Origin: Clavibacter nebraskensis NCPPB 2581
GTDB taxonomy: Bacteria; Actinomycetota; Actinomycetes; Actinomycetales; Microbacteriaceae
DNA length: 64,000 nucleotides
Direction of reading: 5' to 3'
Assembly: GCF_000355695.1 (NCBI RefSeq)
Contig: NC_020891.1
Location: forward strand, 186,001 to 250,000
Every line of letters begins with the position of its first letter. The first letter of the stretch is position 1. The notes under the pieces are model-generated. The model worked only from the letters and a program-made list of their open reading frames with translations. It ran no database searches and was not told where the DNA came from. Both the position numbers and the translations under genes were made by a program. Positions 42,691 through 53,034 of the stretch are shown one piece after another.

Positions 42691-42722
42691 CGGTCGTGCG
42701 TGCGGCGCTCCCGCTCCGCGGA

Positions 42723-43650
42723 TCAGCGGCCGGTGGGGTTCCAGCCGTCCGCGCCCGAGAGGTAGCGCTGCGCCGTGAAGGTCGCCGCGTCGGCGTCCGT
42801 CAGCTGCGGGCGGGTGGCGGGATCCACGATCGCGGCGCCCGGGCCCGTGTTGCGGTGCTCGGCGAAGCGGCCCGCGGTCCACAGCGTCACCGCGTCCCAG
42901 TCCTTCCACGGGCGGGCCGCGTTGATCCCCTCGCCGAGCTCGGGCCCCGCACCACGACCTGCGCCGTGCCGGTCGTGGAGTACGGGCGGCCGAGCGCGAT
43001 GGATCCGGCGGCGCCGTCCGTCACGATGCGGCTGTCCTGGATGAGGAACCCGTACGCCGAGCCCGCCGCGATGGACGAGTCGGTGAGTGAGGCGCCCGGC
43101 CGGTCGAGCACGTGGATCGTGCTGCGGTCGACCACGGTGACGGCGCGGCCGAGGATCAGGTCGGCGCCGCCCTCGAGGTACGAGCCGGTCACGTAGACGC
43201 GGCTGTAGGTGGTGACGTTGGCGGTGGAGACGAGCAGGGTCTGCTTGTCGCCGAGCAGGCGCACGTGGTCGAGCACCTGCTTGTCGCCGGACTTCACCTG
43301 CACGGCCGTCGCCTGGGCGCCGACCGCGGTCGCGACGCTCTGCACGGTCACGTCGCGGAGGGTCCACTGCGGGGCCGAGACGGTAAGCGTGGCGACGGCG
43401 CCGCCGGGCGCGGTGAGCACGACGTCGGCCGGATCGCCGGTCGCGCCGACCACGTTCACGCCGTACCGGTTGCCGGAGACGACGCCGCCCGCGTAGGTGC
43501 CGGGCTTCACGAGGATCGTCCGGTAGCCCTGCGTCGTGTAGTCGGCGTTGTTCGGCAGCGAGCCGATGGCGGGGTCGGTGGATCCGAGCACCTGCACGAG
43601 GCTCGTAGCGTCGCCCGAGCCGTCGGCCGCCACCACGATGTCGACCTTGA
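42723..43650 (-). other. CE8-like domain 5, degenerate and frameshifted
   Basis: DGSGDATSLVQVLG and KPGTYAGGVV open the fold. QDTL reads KQTL, so the acid/base Asp is lost; GGADLILG keeps an Asp, and the end motif is LGRPYST. A one-base loss in GGGCCCC (42942-42948) then breaks the frame before the PELGEGINAARPWKDW tail, which closes the protein at 42723. Confidence 0.75.
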
Positions 43651-44511
43651 TCGGCGTCGCCTTCGCCGCCGCGGAGGCCGCGGAGGAGTTGGCGGAGCCG
43701 TCGGTGGCGACCACCGCGTAGGAGTACGCGGTGCCGATCGCGACGGCCGTGTCGGTCCAGCTCGTGGTGCCGGGTCCGACGGTGCCGACCACGCCGGACG
43801 CGCCGCCGCTTGTGGAGCGGAGCACGTCGTAGCGGGTCACGTCCTGGTCGGGCGACGCGGTCCAGCGCACGGTCACGGATCCGCGGCCGAGCTCGGTCGT
43901 GACCCTCGCGGGCGCGGCGGGGGCCACGGCGTCGCCGGCGCGCGGGGTGCCGGTGGCGACCGCGGAGGCCACCGACACGAGGCCGGTGTCGTCGTTCGCG
44001 GTCACCGTGTAGGCGTACGCGGTGTCGTTGACGAGGCCCGTGTCGGTGAAGGCGGGAGCCGTGAGCGGGGTGCCCGTGAGCTTCTCGCCGTCGCGGTACA
44101 CGTCGTAGCCGGCGATGTCGGGGTCGGCGTTCGCGGTCCAGGAGAGGAGGACCTTGCCGTCGGCGCCGGTCGCGACCACGCCGACGGGTGCCGCGGGCGG
44201 CGCCGTGTCGACGGGGCGGGCGTCCGCCGTGGCGGGTGCCGAGGCGTTGCCGACCGCGTCCACCGCGACGACCGCGTAGTGGTACGTCGTGCGGTTCGCG
44301 AGCCCGGAGTCGGTGAAGGACGGCTCGGTGCCGACCGTCCCGACGAGGTTCGCGGGCGTGATCGCGACCGGGTTCGTGGTCGACCGGTAGACGCGGTGGC
44401 CGGCGATGTCGGCGGCCGTCGACGCGGTCCAGACGAGCGATGCCGAGGCGTCGCCGGCCGTGACGACCAGGTCGGCGGGTGCGCCGGGGGCGGTCACGTC
44501 GGCCGGGGCCG

Positions 44512-45391
44512 CGGGATCCGCGACCGCCGGGTACCACGTGGGCGCACCCAGCCACTGCGCGACCGTGACGCCGAGCGACTCCGCGGGGGAGAGCTGCGGG
44601 CGGTTGGCGTTCTGGCTCGCGCCCTCGCCCGAGTTCGCGTGCTCGGCGAAGCGGCCGAGGGTCCACGGCTCGCTCGCCGGGCCGATGCCCCAGGGCTGGC
44701 TCGTCTTCACGCCGGATCCGAGCACCGTGTCGCGCACGACGGCCTGGCCGACCGAGCGCGGCGTGAACGTGTCGGCCCAGGCGCGGTACGGGCGGCCGAG
44801 CTGCACGTTCGTCGCGCTGGTCGTGTCGACCCGGCTGCCGATGAGCAGGAAGCCCTTCGCGTTCTCGGCCGTGCTCGGGGTGAGGACGGTGCCGTTGGTG
44901 CGGACGGAGATCGTCGTGTCGTGGACCACGAGGGATCCGCGGCCGAGGAGCACGTCGTTGCCGCCGGCGATGGTGGATCCGGTGATCATCTGCCGCGCGG
45001 CGACCGTGTAGGTCGACGTGTCGGCGAAGACCGCGCGGCCCGCGGCGCTCGAGATCGCGGTGCCCGCGAGGAGCACCTTGTCGCCGGTCATCGACACCGC
45101 GGGGGCGTTGCCGGTGGCCGTCGTGTTCGCGATCGCGAGGTTCCGCACGGTGATGTTCGAGCCGGTGATGCCGAGCGTCGCGGTCGCGGTGCCGTTCGTG
45201 AGGACGGTGTCGGCCGCGGTCGCGCCGGATCCGACGATCACGACGTTGGACGTGGCGACCGTCGTGGTGCCGGCGTAGGTGCCGGGATCCACGCTCACGA
45301 CCCACTCCCCGGTGCCGGGGGCCGCGTCCACGGCCTTCTGCAGCGTCGGGTAGTCGCCGCTGCCGTCCGCGTGCACGGTCGCGTCGACCTT
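44512..45391 (-). other. CE8-like domain 4, degenerate
   Basis: The beta-helix is recognisable (DGSGDYPTLQKAVDAAP, VDPGTYAGTT, QLGRPYRAW), but QDTL is replaced by GRAVFAD, and the nucleophile strand reads GGNDVLLG, keeping only the Asp. Without the oxyanion Gln and acid/base Asp it is probably not an esterase and may bind polysaccharide. Confidence 0.75.
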
Positions 45392-45667
45392 CAGGGCCGG
45401 CGTCGCCGAGGCGCTCGCCGAGGCGGGCGACTCCTGGCCGGCCGCGTCCACCGCGCGCACCGTGAAGGCGTACGCGGTGCCGTTGACGAGGCCGGTGACC
45501 GTGGCGGAGGAGGTGGCCGTCGTGGCGACGAGCTGCCCGTCGCGGTACACGCGGTAGGCGCGCACGTCGGACTCGGTGCTCTCCGCCCAGTCCAGCGACG
45601 CCTGCGCGGCACCCGGTGCGGCGACGAGGCCCGCGGGCGCGAGGGGGGCCGCGTCCTCGGCCGGTGC

Positions 45668-46672
45668 GCCGGTCGGGTCCCAGCCGTCCGTGCCGCCGAG
45701 GTAGGCGGCGGGCGTCTGGGCGAGGGCCTCGGATGCGCTCAGCTGCGGGCGCTTGTCGTTGATCGTCGCCGCGGGGCCGGTGTTCCGGTGCTCGGCCAGG
45801 CGGCCGTCGGTCCACACGTTGGGGGCGAAGTCGGTCCAGGGCTGCGCGACGGCGATGCCGCCGTCGAGCCAGCTGTCCCGGATCACGGTCTGGCCGCGCG
45901 AGGTGTCGGCCTGCGTGCCGTCGCCCCAGCCGCTTCACGGACGCCCGAGCGCCATGGTGGGCGCGTCGTTGTCCGCGGTGATCCGGCTGTCGACCACGAG
46001 GTAGCCGCGGCTCTTGGACGCGGTGCTCGGGGCGAAGACCGTGCCGCCGTTGCGGGTGGTGGCGTGGATCGTCACCCGGTCGAAGACCGCGGCGGCCCGT
46101 CCGAAGACGAAGTCGACGTTGCCCGCGATGTAGCTGTCGACGTAGTACTGGTGCGGGTAGCCCGTGCCGTCGGCGGTGATGGTGCCCGACGCGTCGGCGT
46201 TCAGCGTGTCCTGCGCGCCGAGGAGGCGCACGTGGCGGTACGTCTGGCGGTCGCCGAGCGCGCGGAGCGCCACGGCCTGCGTGTTGTTCGGGCCGATCTC
46301 GGGGTGCGCGGCGCTCGAGAACGCGTTCTCGATCGTGAGATCGCGCACCTCGACGCCGGCTCCGGACAGGGTCGCGGTGGCGCTGCCGGCGGTGCCGCAC
46401 GTGGCGGCCACGACGGCCGGGCACGTGGTGGCGCCCTTGGCGGTGCCGTTCGCGTTGTCGTAGGTGATGACGACGTCGCGCGGGTCGCCGGTGGTGCCCG
46501 CGATGACGACGTTCGCCTTGGAGGACGACACGACCTCGCGGTAGGTGCCCGGCTCCACCAGGATCACCTTCCTCGCCGCCGCTGTGCCCGCGGGGATGGC
46601 CGCGAGGGCCGCCTGCAGGGTCGTGACGTCGCCGGATCCGTCGGCCGCCACCGTGATGTCGGCGACCAGCGG
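45668..46672 (-). other. CE8 domain 3 (catalytic motifs present, stop codon inside)
   Basis: Third copy: GTYREVV, QAVALRA, GAQDTLNAD, GNVDFVFGRA and LGRP followed by TGA where Trp (TGG) is expected. Downstream in the same frame the expected SGWGDGTQAD and TVIRDSWLDGG continue, proving a simple nonsense change rather than a frameshift. Confidence 0.85.
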
Positions 46673-46988
46673 CGTCACCGCGGGCGTGCCGGTCACGACG
46701 TCGGACGGCTCCGAGGCGTTGCCGGCCCGGTCGACCGCCACCACGAGGTAGCGGTAGGCCGTGCCGTTCACGAGGCCGCGGTCGAGGTGGACGGGCTTCT
46801 GGACCTCGGCCACGAGGTGCGCGGCGTCGGCGACGAGGGCGTCGGATCCCGTCGCGCGGTACACGCGGTACCCCACGACGTCGCTCTCCGCGCCGGGCGC
46901 CCAGGAGAGGCCGACCTGCTTCTCCGCGGAGGTCGCGACGAGGCCGGCGACGGCCGCGGGGGCGGCGTCCTCGGCGAGCGGGGCGACT

Positions 46989-48003
46989 GGGTTCCAGCCG
47001 TCGGATCGGGCGAGGTAGGCGGCCGAGGTGCTCGCGGCCGCCTGCGCGTCCGTCAGCTGCGCCCGGTCGGTGCTCGTGCTCGTGCTCGCGCCCGGGCCGC
47101 TGTTCGCGTACTCGGCGAAGCGCGCGGACTGCCACGTCGTCGTCACGCCGCTGTTGACCATGTCGGTCCACGCCTTCGCGCTGACGACCGGGCCGAGCCA
47201 GGTGTCGCGCACGACGACCTGCGCGTTCGCATCCGGGTCGGCGATGGAGGTGCCGTCGGCCTGCTTCTTGCCCGGCTGCCAGGGGCGGCCGAGGTTCTGC
47301 GAGCCGTCGGGCGCGGTGCCGATGATCCGGCTGCCGGTGATGAGGAAGCCGTACGGGTTGCCGCGGTCGGTGCTCGCCGCGGTGACGGCGCCGTTCGGGC
47401 TGGTGCCGTGGTCGAGCGCGTTCAGCGTGCTGCGGTCGATGACCACGGTGCCGCGCCCGAAGACGAAGTCGACGTCGCCCTCGATCCAGCTGTCGTGGAA
47501 GTACGAGCGCGCCGGGATCGCGGCGCTGGGGCTGTTGGCGTAGAGCGTGTCCTGGTTGCCGAGGAGGCGCACGCCGTCGTAGACGAGCCGGTCGCCCGTG
47601 GTGCGGAGCGCGACGGCCTGGCCGTTGGCGTAGGTGCCCTCGACGTAGGCGTTCTCGACCGTGAGGTCGCGGAGCGCGACGTTGTTCCCCGTGATCACGA
47701 GGGTCGCGCTGCCCGAGGTGCCATAGGTGTCGGCGACCCCGTCGGTGGTCGTGCCGGTGGGCGTGCCCGCGGCGCGGTTCCCGGTGATCACGACGTCCTG
47801 CGCGGTGCCGGTGGCGCCCACGAGCACCGTGTACGGCTTCGCGATGGTGGCGTACTCGGCGTAGCGGCCGGCGGCGAGCGCGATGACCGTGGGGTCGGTC
47901 GCGGTGCCGGCGGGCGCGGCGGCGAGGGCGGCGGTGAGCGTCGGGAAGACGGTGGTGCCGTTCGCCTCGGCCCGCGGATCCACCGTGATGTCGACGACGA
48001 TGG
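46989..48003 (-). other. CE8 domain 2 (catalytic motifs complete)
   Basis: Second copy: GRYAEY, QAVALR, GNQDTLYAN, GDVDFVFGRG and NLGRPWQPG, all as expected for active pectin methylesterase. The tail AYLARSDGWNP repeats the end of domain 1, so the unit has been duplicated together with its linker. Confidence 0.85.
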
Positions 48004-48300
48004 CCGCGGCCTGCACGGTCACCTCGACGGCGGCGCTCGGCGCGGAGGAGACGCCCGTGCGGGAGTCGGCCGTGAGGACGTAGCGGTAGGCCGCGCCGTT
48101 CACGACGGTGGTGTCGCTGTACGCGGGGGAGTCGGTGGAGGCGATCCTCGCGAAGGCGCCGGTGGCGTCCGCGCGGTAGACGGTCCATCCGGTGACGCTC
48201 GCCGAGGTGTCGTCCGCCCAGGTGAGGTGCACGACGCTCGAGTCGGCGGCGGCCACCAGACCAGAGGGCACGACCGGCACGGCGGCGGACGCGGCGACGA

Positions 48301-49290
48301 CGGGGTTCCAGCCGTCCTTGCCCGCGAGGTACTTCTCCGGCGTCGCGTTGGCGGCGTCCTTGGCGGTCATCTGCGGGCGGTTCGCGTTCACGGTCGCGCC
48401 CGGGCCGATGTTCTGCGACTCGGCGAAGCGCGCGTCCTGCCAGGCGAAGGGGACCTTCACGCCGGAGGAGTTCGTGGAGGACATGTCGTCCCACGGGGCC
48501 GCGGTGTCGATCGCGGAGGGGAGCCAGGTGTCCTTGATCACGACGGAGCCGAGGGCCTTCGGGTCCGCGCTCGGGTGCCACGGGCGGCCGAGGTTGACGG
48601 TGCCGTCGGCCGCGTCGCTCACGATCTTGCTGCCCGTGATGAGGAAGCCGTACTTGCTGCCCTCGTCGGTGCTGGCCGCCGTGAGGTAGCCGTTGTTCGC
48701 CTTGCCGCGGTCGAGCGAGCGGAAGGTCACCCGGTCGAACACCGCGGTCGCGGCGCCGAACAGGTAGTCCACGTCGCCCTCGATGTAGCTGTCCACGTAG
48801 TACTGACGGATGCGGGTCGTGGGCTTCGGGGTGTCGGCGAGCAGGGTGTCCTGGTTGCCGAGGAGGCGGACGCCGCGGGCGACGAACCGGTCGCCCTCGA
48901 CGCGGAGCGCGACGGCCTGCGCGCTCGTGATCTCGGGGTGCGCCTTCTCGTCGAACGCGTTCTCGACGGTCAGGTTCTCGAGGGTCACGTCGGTGCCGGT
49001 CACGCGGATCACCGCGCTGCCCGCCGTGCCGAGGGTCTCCTCGGGCTCGTCGGGGTCGGCGGATCCGCTGGCCTGCGCCGCCGAGATGACGACCTGCGAC
49101 GGGTCGGCGCCGAGGCCGTGCAGCATCACGTTCGAGCGGTCGAGGCTGAACGACTCGCGGTACGTGCCCGGGTCGATGTCGATGCGGTGGTTCGCGAGCG
49201 CGGTCTTCGGGATCGAGGCGACCGCCGCGGCGATGGTCGGGAACTGCTTGCCGACGCCGACCGTGAGCACCGTGTACTCGACGGGGATCG
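48301..49290 (-). other. CE8 domain 1 (catalytic motifs complete)
   Basis: First pectinesterase-like beta-helix: GTYRE strand, QAVAL, GNQDTLLAD with the acid/base Asp, GDVDYLFGAA with the nucleophile Asp, and NLGRPWHP with the Arg and Trp. All five signatures are present in order. It is followed by an EKYLAGKDGWNP tail that also occurs, with variation, after other copies. Confidence 0.85.
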
Positions 49291-51107
49291 CGACGGGCGC
49301 GGTGGTGGAGGTGCCGGAGACGGTGCTCGAGACCTTGGAGACGTTGCCCACGAGGTCGCGCGCGGTCACGCGGTAGAAGACGGGGACGCCCTGGGGCGCG
49401 CTCGTGTCGGTGAAGCGGGGCGGGGATCCCGCGGCCGCGGTCGTGATGGTGGAGAGCTGCACGAAGGTGCCGTTGCTCGTGGTGCTGCGCGAGACGGTGT
49501 AGCCCGCGACGTCGGTGTCCTTCGGCGCGGTCCAGGCGAGGTCGAGGCCGGCCTTCGCGCTCGGCTTCACCGTGAGCGAGGAGGGCGCGGCCGGGGCCAC
49601 GTTCGGGTTCTTGCCGGTGACGGCCACGTACGCGGACGTGTTGCCCGCGCGGTCGACCGCGCGGATCCGGTAGTAGGTCGTGGTGCCCTCGGTCGCGGCG
49701 GCGTCCGTGAAGGTCGTCGTCGCGTACGCAGACGTGCCGGCGGTCGGGAGGAGCTGGCGGTAGACCTCGTCGGACCCGCGCTTGAACACGATGTAGCCGG
49801 CCAGGTCGGCCTCCGTGTTCGCCTTCCACGAGATCGTCATGCCGCCGCCGTTCGCGACCACGACGGCCTTCGGGCTCGACGGCGTCGTGGGGGCCGTCGT
49901 GTCGGCGGGGATCGCGACGGACGCGGTGGCGGGGGCCGAGGATCCGACGGTGTTGACCGCGGTCACCTGGTAGTACGCGGTCGCGCCGGCGGGCGGCACG
50001 TCCGTGTACGTCGTGGCGGTGAGGGTCGATCCGCTCACGCGCGTGAACGGGCCGGCCGCTTCGCGGAGGCGGTGGACGCCGACGAGGCGTTGCCCGTGAG
50101 GTCGACCGCGGTGATCCGGTAGTAGGAGGTGACCCCGCCCGGCGCCTGCGCGTCGGCGAAGGCGGAGGCGGTGATCGGCGTGGCCGTGAGGGTCGTGTAC
50201 GTGCCGCTCGACGACGTGGAGCGCGCGACGACGTAGCCCTTCAGGTCGACATCGTCGGAGTCGGCCCAGTCGAGCGCGACGCCCGCGGCGGAGGCGGTGG
50301 CCTTCACGCTCGAGGGGGAGTCGGGTGCGCGGGTGTCCTTCGCCTGCACCTGCTTCACGCTCGACGGCTTCGACTCGTTGCCGGTCGTGTCGTAGGCGGT
50401 GACGGCGTAGTAGCCGGTGGATCCGCCCGCGATGGCCGCGTCCGTGGCCGTCAGCGACTTCGTGGTCGCGACGCGCGAGGCGGCGTTCGCGGTGACGGTC
50501 GTGGTCGCGCTCCGGTAGACGCGGTAGCCCGCGAGGTCGGATGCGGAGACCTTGCCCCACGACACGACCGTGCCCACGCCGCCCGAGTACTCGGCGGAGA
50601 GGCTGCCGGGCGTCGAGGGCGCGCTGGTGTCGGCGGCGAGGGCCGGATCCGCGGGGAGCACGGTGCCGGCGATGACGGCGCCTGCGACGAGCGCGGCGGC
50701 CACGCGCAGGCGCGCGCGCGACGACGGGGTCGCGGGGGCTGCGGCGTCGGGGGCCGCGGTGTCGGGGTTCGAGGAGGGACGGACGACGAGCGGGTGCTCG
50801 GAGGAGGAGCGCGACATGCGGGTGCGGTGCCTTCGGGTAGGCGCGTCGCCAGGACCGGGCAGTCACGCGGGTACGTGGGAGCACGGCTCGGATCGGGAGA
50901 GCGCGGGAGATGGCCGGCGATCGGGTAAAGGCGGGCCGAGGTCAATCATGCACAGCGGTGTGCGACATGCAAGGCGAGCGGGTCGTTATCGAAAAGCCTG
51001 ACCCGAAAGGGGGGTGGCCCGGCTCGCTCCCGTATCCGCCTGCGATGATTCCGGGATCGCGATGAACCATCCGGCCGTCCATCTCGTCGTGGAGGGAGGA
51101 GGCACGG

Positions 51108-51614
51108 ATGACCACGGAGAGCACGGCCCGCATGCGGGCGCTGCACGATGCGCACGCACCCGCGTTGCAGCGGTACGCGCTGCGGCTGACGGGGGATCCG
51201 GCGCTCGCCGAGGACGTCGTGCAGGAGGCGCTGCTGCGGGCCTGGCGCTCGCCCGCGATCCTCGCGGAGGACGACGAGTCGGCCCGCCGCTGGCTGTTCA
51301 CCGTGGTGCGGAACCTCGTGATCGACGACCGGCGCAGTGCCTGGCGCGGTCGCGAGACGCCGACGGACGTGCTGCCCGAGGATCCCGTCGCCGACGCGTC
51401 CGACGCCATCATCGACCGCCTGCTCGTCGCCGAGGCGCTCGCGTCGCTCTCCGCCGAGCACCGCCGCGCGGTCGTCAGCTGCTACCACCTGGGCCGCTCG
51501 GTCGTGGAGACCGCGGAACGCGAGGGCGTCCCGCCCGGCACGATCAAGTCCCGCCTCCACTACGCGCTCAAGGCGCTCCGGCTCGCCCTGCAGGAACGAG
51601 GAGTCACCCGATGA
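51108..51614 (+). CDS. ECF-type RNA polymerase sigma factor
   Basis: A 168-residue sigma factor. Region 2 is seen in ALQRYALRLTGDPALAEDVVQEALLRAW and region 4 in LSAEHRRAVVSCYHLGRS and GVPPGTIKSRLHYALKAL. No other domain. The anti-sigma gene starts inside its stop (ATGA), the standard arrangement for a zinc-finger anti-sigma partner. It is divergent from the giant surface protein, with about 290 bases between the starts, so it may control that gene; untested. Confidence 0.88.
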   Translation: MTTESTARMRALHDAHAPALQRYALRLTGDPALAEDVVQEALLRAWRSPAILAEDDESARRWLFTVVRNLVIDDRRSAWRGRETPTDVLPEDPVADASDAIIDRLLVAEALASLSAEHRRAVVSCYHLGRSVVETAEREGVPPGTIKSRLHYALKALRLALQERGVTR

Positions 51615-52417
51615 ACGACCGCGCCGACGACATCCACGAGTGGGATGCCGCGTACGTGCTCGGCAGCCTGAGCGCCACCGACCGCGCGCTCTTCGAGGCC
51701 CACCTCGAGGGCTGCGACGCGTGCATGCGCTCCCTCGCCGAGCTCTCCGGCCTGCCCGGCGTGCTGCGGATGCTGCCCGTCGAGGAGGCGATCGCGCTCA
51801 TGGACGAGCCCGAGGCACCCGCGGTGCCGCAGCCCGCGCCCGAGCCGCGCGATCGCCCGGCCTCCTCCGCCGCCGCCGCCGCGCACCGCGTCCCGCGCCG
51901 TCGGCGCCGCACGCCGTCCGTACCCGGTCGGCCGCGGCTGTCCCGGCGTGCTGGCGCGTGGACCCTCGCGGCCGCCGCCCTCGTGCTCCTCGTGGGCGGC
52001 GCCGGCCTCGGGTCCGCGCTCCGCGCCGGCGTGAGCGCGCCCGTCGCGGATCCGTCCCCGGCCGCCTCCTCGCCCGCCGCGGACGGGGGCCTCTCCACCG
52101 GCCTCCCCTCCGACGCCGTCAGCATGCGCTCCGAGCTCGACGAGGGCGTCACGGCGCAGCTCGCCGTCACCGCCAAGCCGTACGGGACGCGCTTCGACTG
52201 GAGCTGCGCCTACGCGGGCGGCGGCGTCGGCCAGGGCTCCTACGACCTCGTCGCGATCGACGACACCGGCTCCCGCACGGTCGTCGCCACGTGGGGCGCG
52301 GGCCAGACGGAGTCGCGGCTGCTCGCGGCCACCTCGAGCCTCCCCATCGACCGCATCCGCGAGGTGCAGATCACGCCATCCGACTCCGACGTGGTGCTGG
52401 CGAGTCGGGACCTCTGA
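51611..52417 (+). CDS. Zinc-finger anti-sigma factor with membrane helix
   Basis: A 268-residue anti-sigma protein. The zf-HC2 motif is AAYVLGSLSATDRALFEAHL followed by CDAC, the usual HxxxCxxC spacing. A Pro/Arg-rich linker leads to one membrane helix (WTLAAAALVLLVGGAGLGSAL), and an outside domain of about 120 residues closes the protein. It should hold the sigma factor at the membrane until a signal in the wall or outside releases it. Confidence 0.85.
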   Translation: MNDRADDIHEWDAAYVLGSLSATDRALFEAHLEGCDACMRSLAELSGLPGVLRMLPVEEAIALMDEPEAPAVPQPAPEPRDRPASSAAAAAHRVPRRRRRTPSVPGRPRLSRRAGAWTLAAAALVLLVGGAGLGSALRAGVSAPVADPSPAASSPAADGGLSTGLPSDAVSMRSELDEGVTAQLAVTAKPYGTRFDWSCAYAGGGVGQGSYDLVAIDDTGSRTVVATWGAGQTESRLLAATSSLPIDRIREVQITPSDSDVVLASRDL

Positions 52418-52426
52418 GGCATCCCC

Positions 52427-52446
52427 TGATAGCATCCTGGCTATCA
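52427..52446. promoter_or_regulatory. Operator palindrome of the HTH/DUF6036 pair
   Basis: TGATAGC-N6-GCTATCA is a perfect inverted repeat ending four bases before the AAGGAGG site of the HTH gene, the position expected for an autoregulated antitoxin operator. Confidence 0.65.
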
Positions 52447-52458
52447 AGGAGGTCCATC

Positions 52459-53034
52459 ATGACGATCGGGGAACTGGTCCATGCCGCACGGCGGAGCCGC
52501 GGATACACGCAGCGCCAGCTGAGCGGACGTTCCGGCGTCGCGCAGTCGACGCTGTCGGACCTCGAGTCGGGGAAGCGGAGTCCCAGCGCCGAGACCGTCG
52601 ATCGGCTCCTGCTCGCGACCGGTCATCAGCTCATCTCGATCCCGACCCGACGGCACACGGCCGCCAGCGCGACGGCCGAGATCGCCTCGCGACTAGCCGA
52701 AGGGGACCGCGAGCGCGCCGTCCGGCACTTCATCCAGCTCGCGGACGACCTGGCCGCTGTCCACCACGAGGTCCGGTTCGCGCTGACGATCGCGGAGCCG
52801 CTTCGGACCGGCGAGAAGCGTTGGGACGCGGCTGTCGCGGGCCTCGTCGAGCACCGGCTCGAGGAGGAGGGCCTCCCCCTCCCGTCCTGGGTCAGCTCGG
52901 ACGATCGCCGACTGCGGAGGAGCTGGATCTTCGGAGACGGCGTCTACGACCTGCCGGTGGACCCGGAGCGCGCGGTCCCGGCCTTCCGTCGTCATGGTGT
53001 GCTGCTCGATCCCGACACCCTCGCGAGCGTCTGA
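52459..53034 (+). CDS. XRE-type HTH protein, antitoxin-like
   Basis: A 191-residue protein after an ideal AAGGAGG site. The N-terminal XRE helix-turn-helix is seen in IGELVHAARRSRGYTQRQL, VAQSTLSDLESGKRSPSAE and VDRLLLATGHQL. A helical C-terminal part (RHFIQLADDLAAVHHEVRFA) follows with a WVSSDDRRLRRSW motif of unknown role. It overlaps the downstream nucleotidyltransferase gene (TGATG). This is the usual build of the antitoxin in HTH plus nucleotidyltransferase systems; function inferred. Confidence 0.85.
   Translation: MTIGELVHAARRSRGYTQRQLSGRSGVAQSTLSDLESGKRSPSAETVDRLLLATGHQLISIPTRRHTAASATAEIASRLAEGDRERAVRHFIQLADDLAAVHHEVRFALTIAEPLRTGEKRWDAAVAGLVEHRLEEEGLPLPSWVSSDDRRLRRSWIFGDGVYDLPVDPERAVPAFRRHGVLLDPDTLASV

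Larger units (their letters stand above)
42723..50817 (-). pseudogene. Giant secreted CE8 (pectinesterase)/Fn3 multidomain protein, interrupted
   Basis: A reverse-strand gene of about 2,690 codons. Order from the N-terminus: signal peptide, about five Fn3 modules (one half missing), CE8-1, Fn3, CE8-2, Fn3, CE8-3, Fn3, CE8-4, three Fn3, CE8-5. Domains 1-3 keep the pectin methylesterase motifs (QAVAL, QDTL, VDFVFG-type, LGRPW); 4 and 5 have lost some. Three lesions are seen. Near 50055 half an Fn3 module is deleted and the frame shifts. At 45935-45937 an in-frame TGA replaces the Trp of LGRPW. At GGGCCCC (42942-42948) a frameshift precedes PELGEGINAARPWKDW. If real, no full protein is made. Pectin demethylation outside the cell is inferred. 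Confidence 0.85.

Noticed and set aside
45935-45937. Selenocysteine or programmed readthrough at the TGA
   Set aside because: The position is a conserved Trp, no adjacent stem resembling a bacterial SECIS is evident, and a simple TGG to TGA change explains it.
43112-50122. A very long forward-strand open frame (over 2,300 codons)
   Set aside because: It is antisense to the CE8/Fn3 gene, gives only Arg/Gly/Val-rich low-complexity protein, and exists because stop codons are rare at this GC content.
42723-50817. CRISPR-like or tandem DNA repeat array
   Set aside because: The repetition is at protein-domain level (Fn3, CE8) with diverged DNA and no regular spacers.
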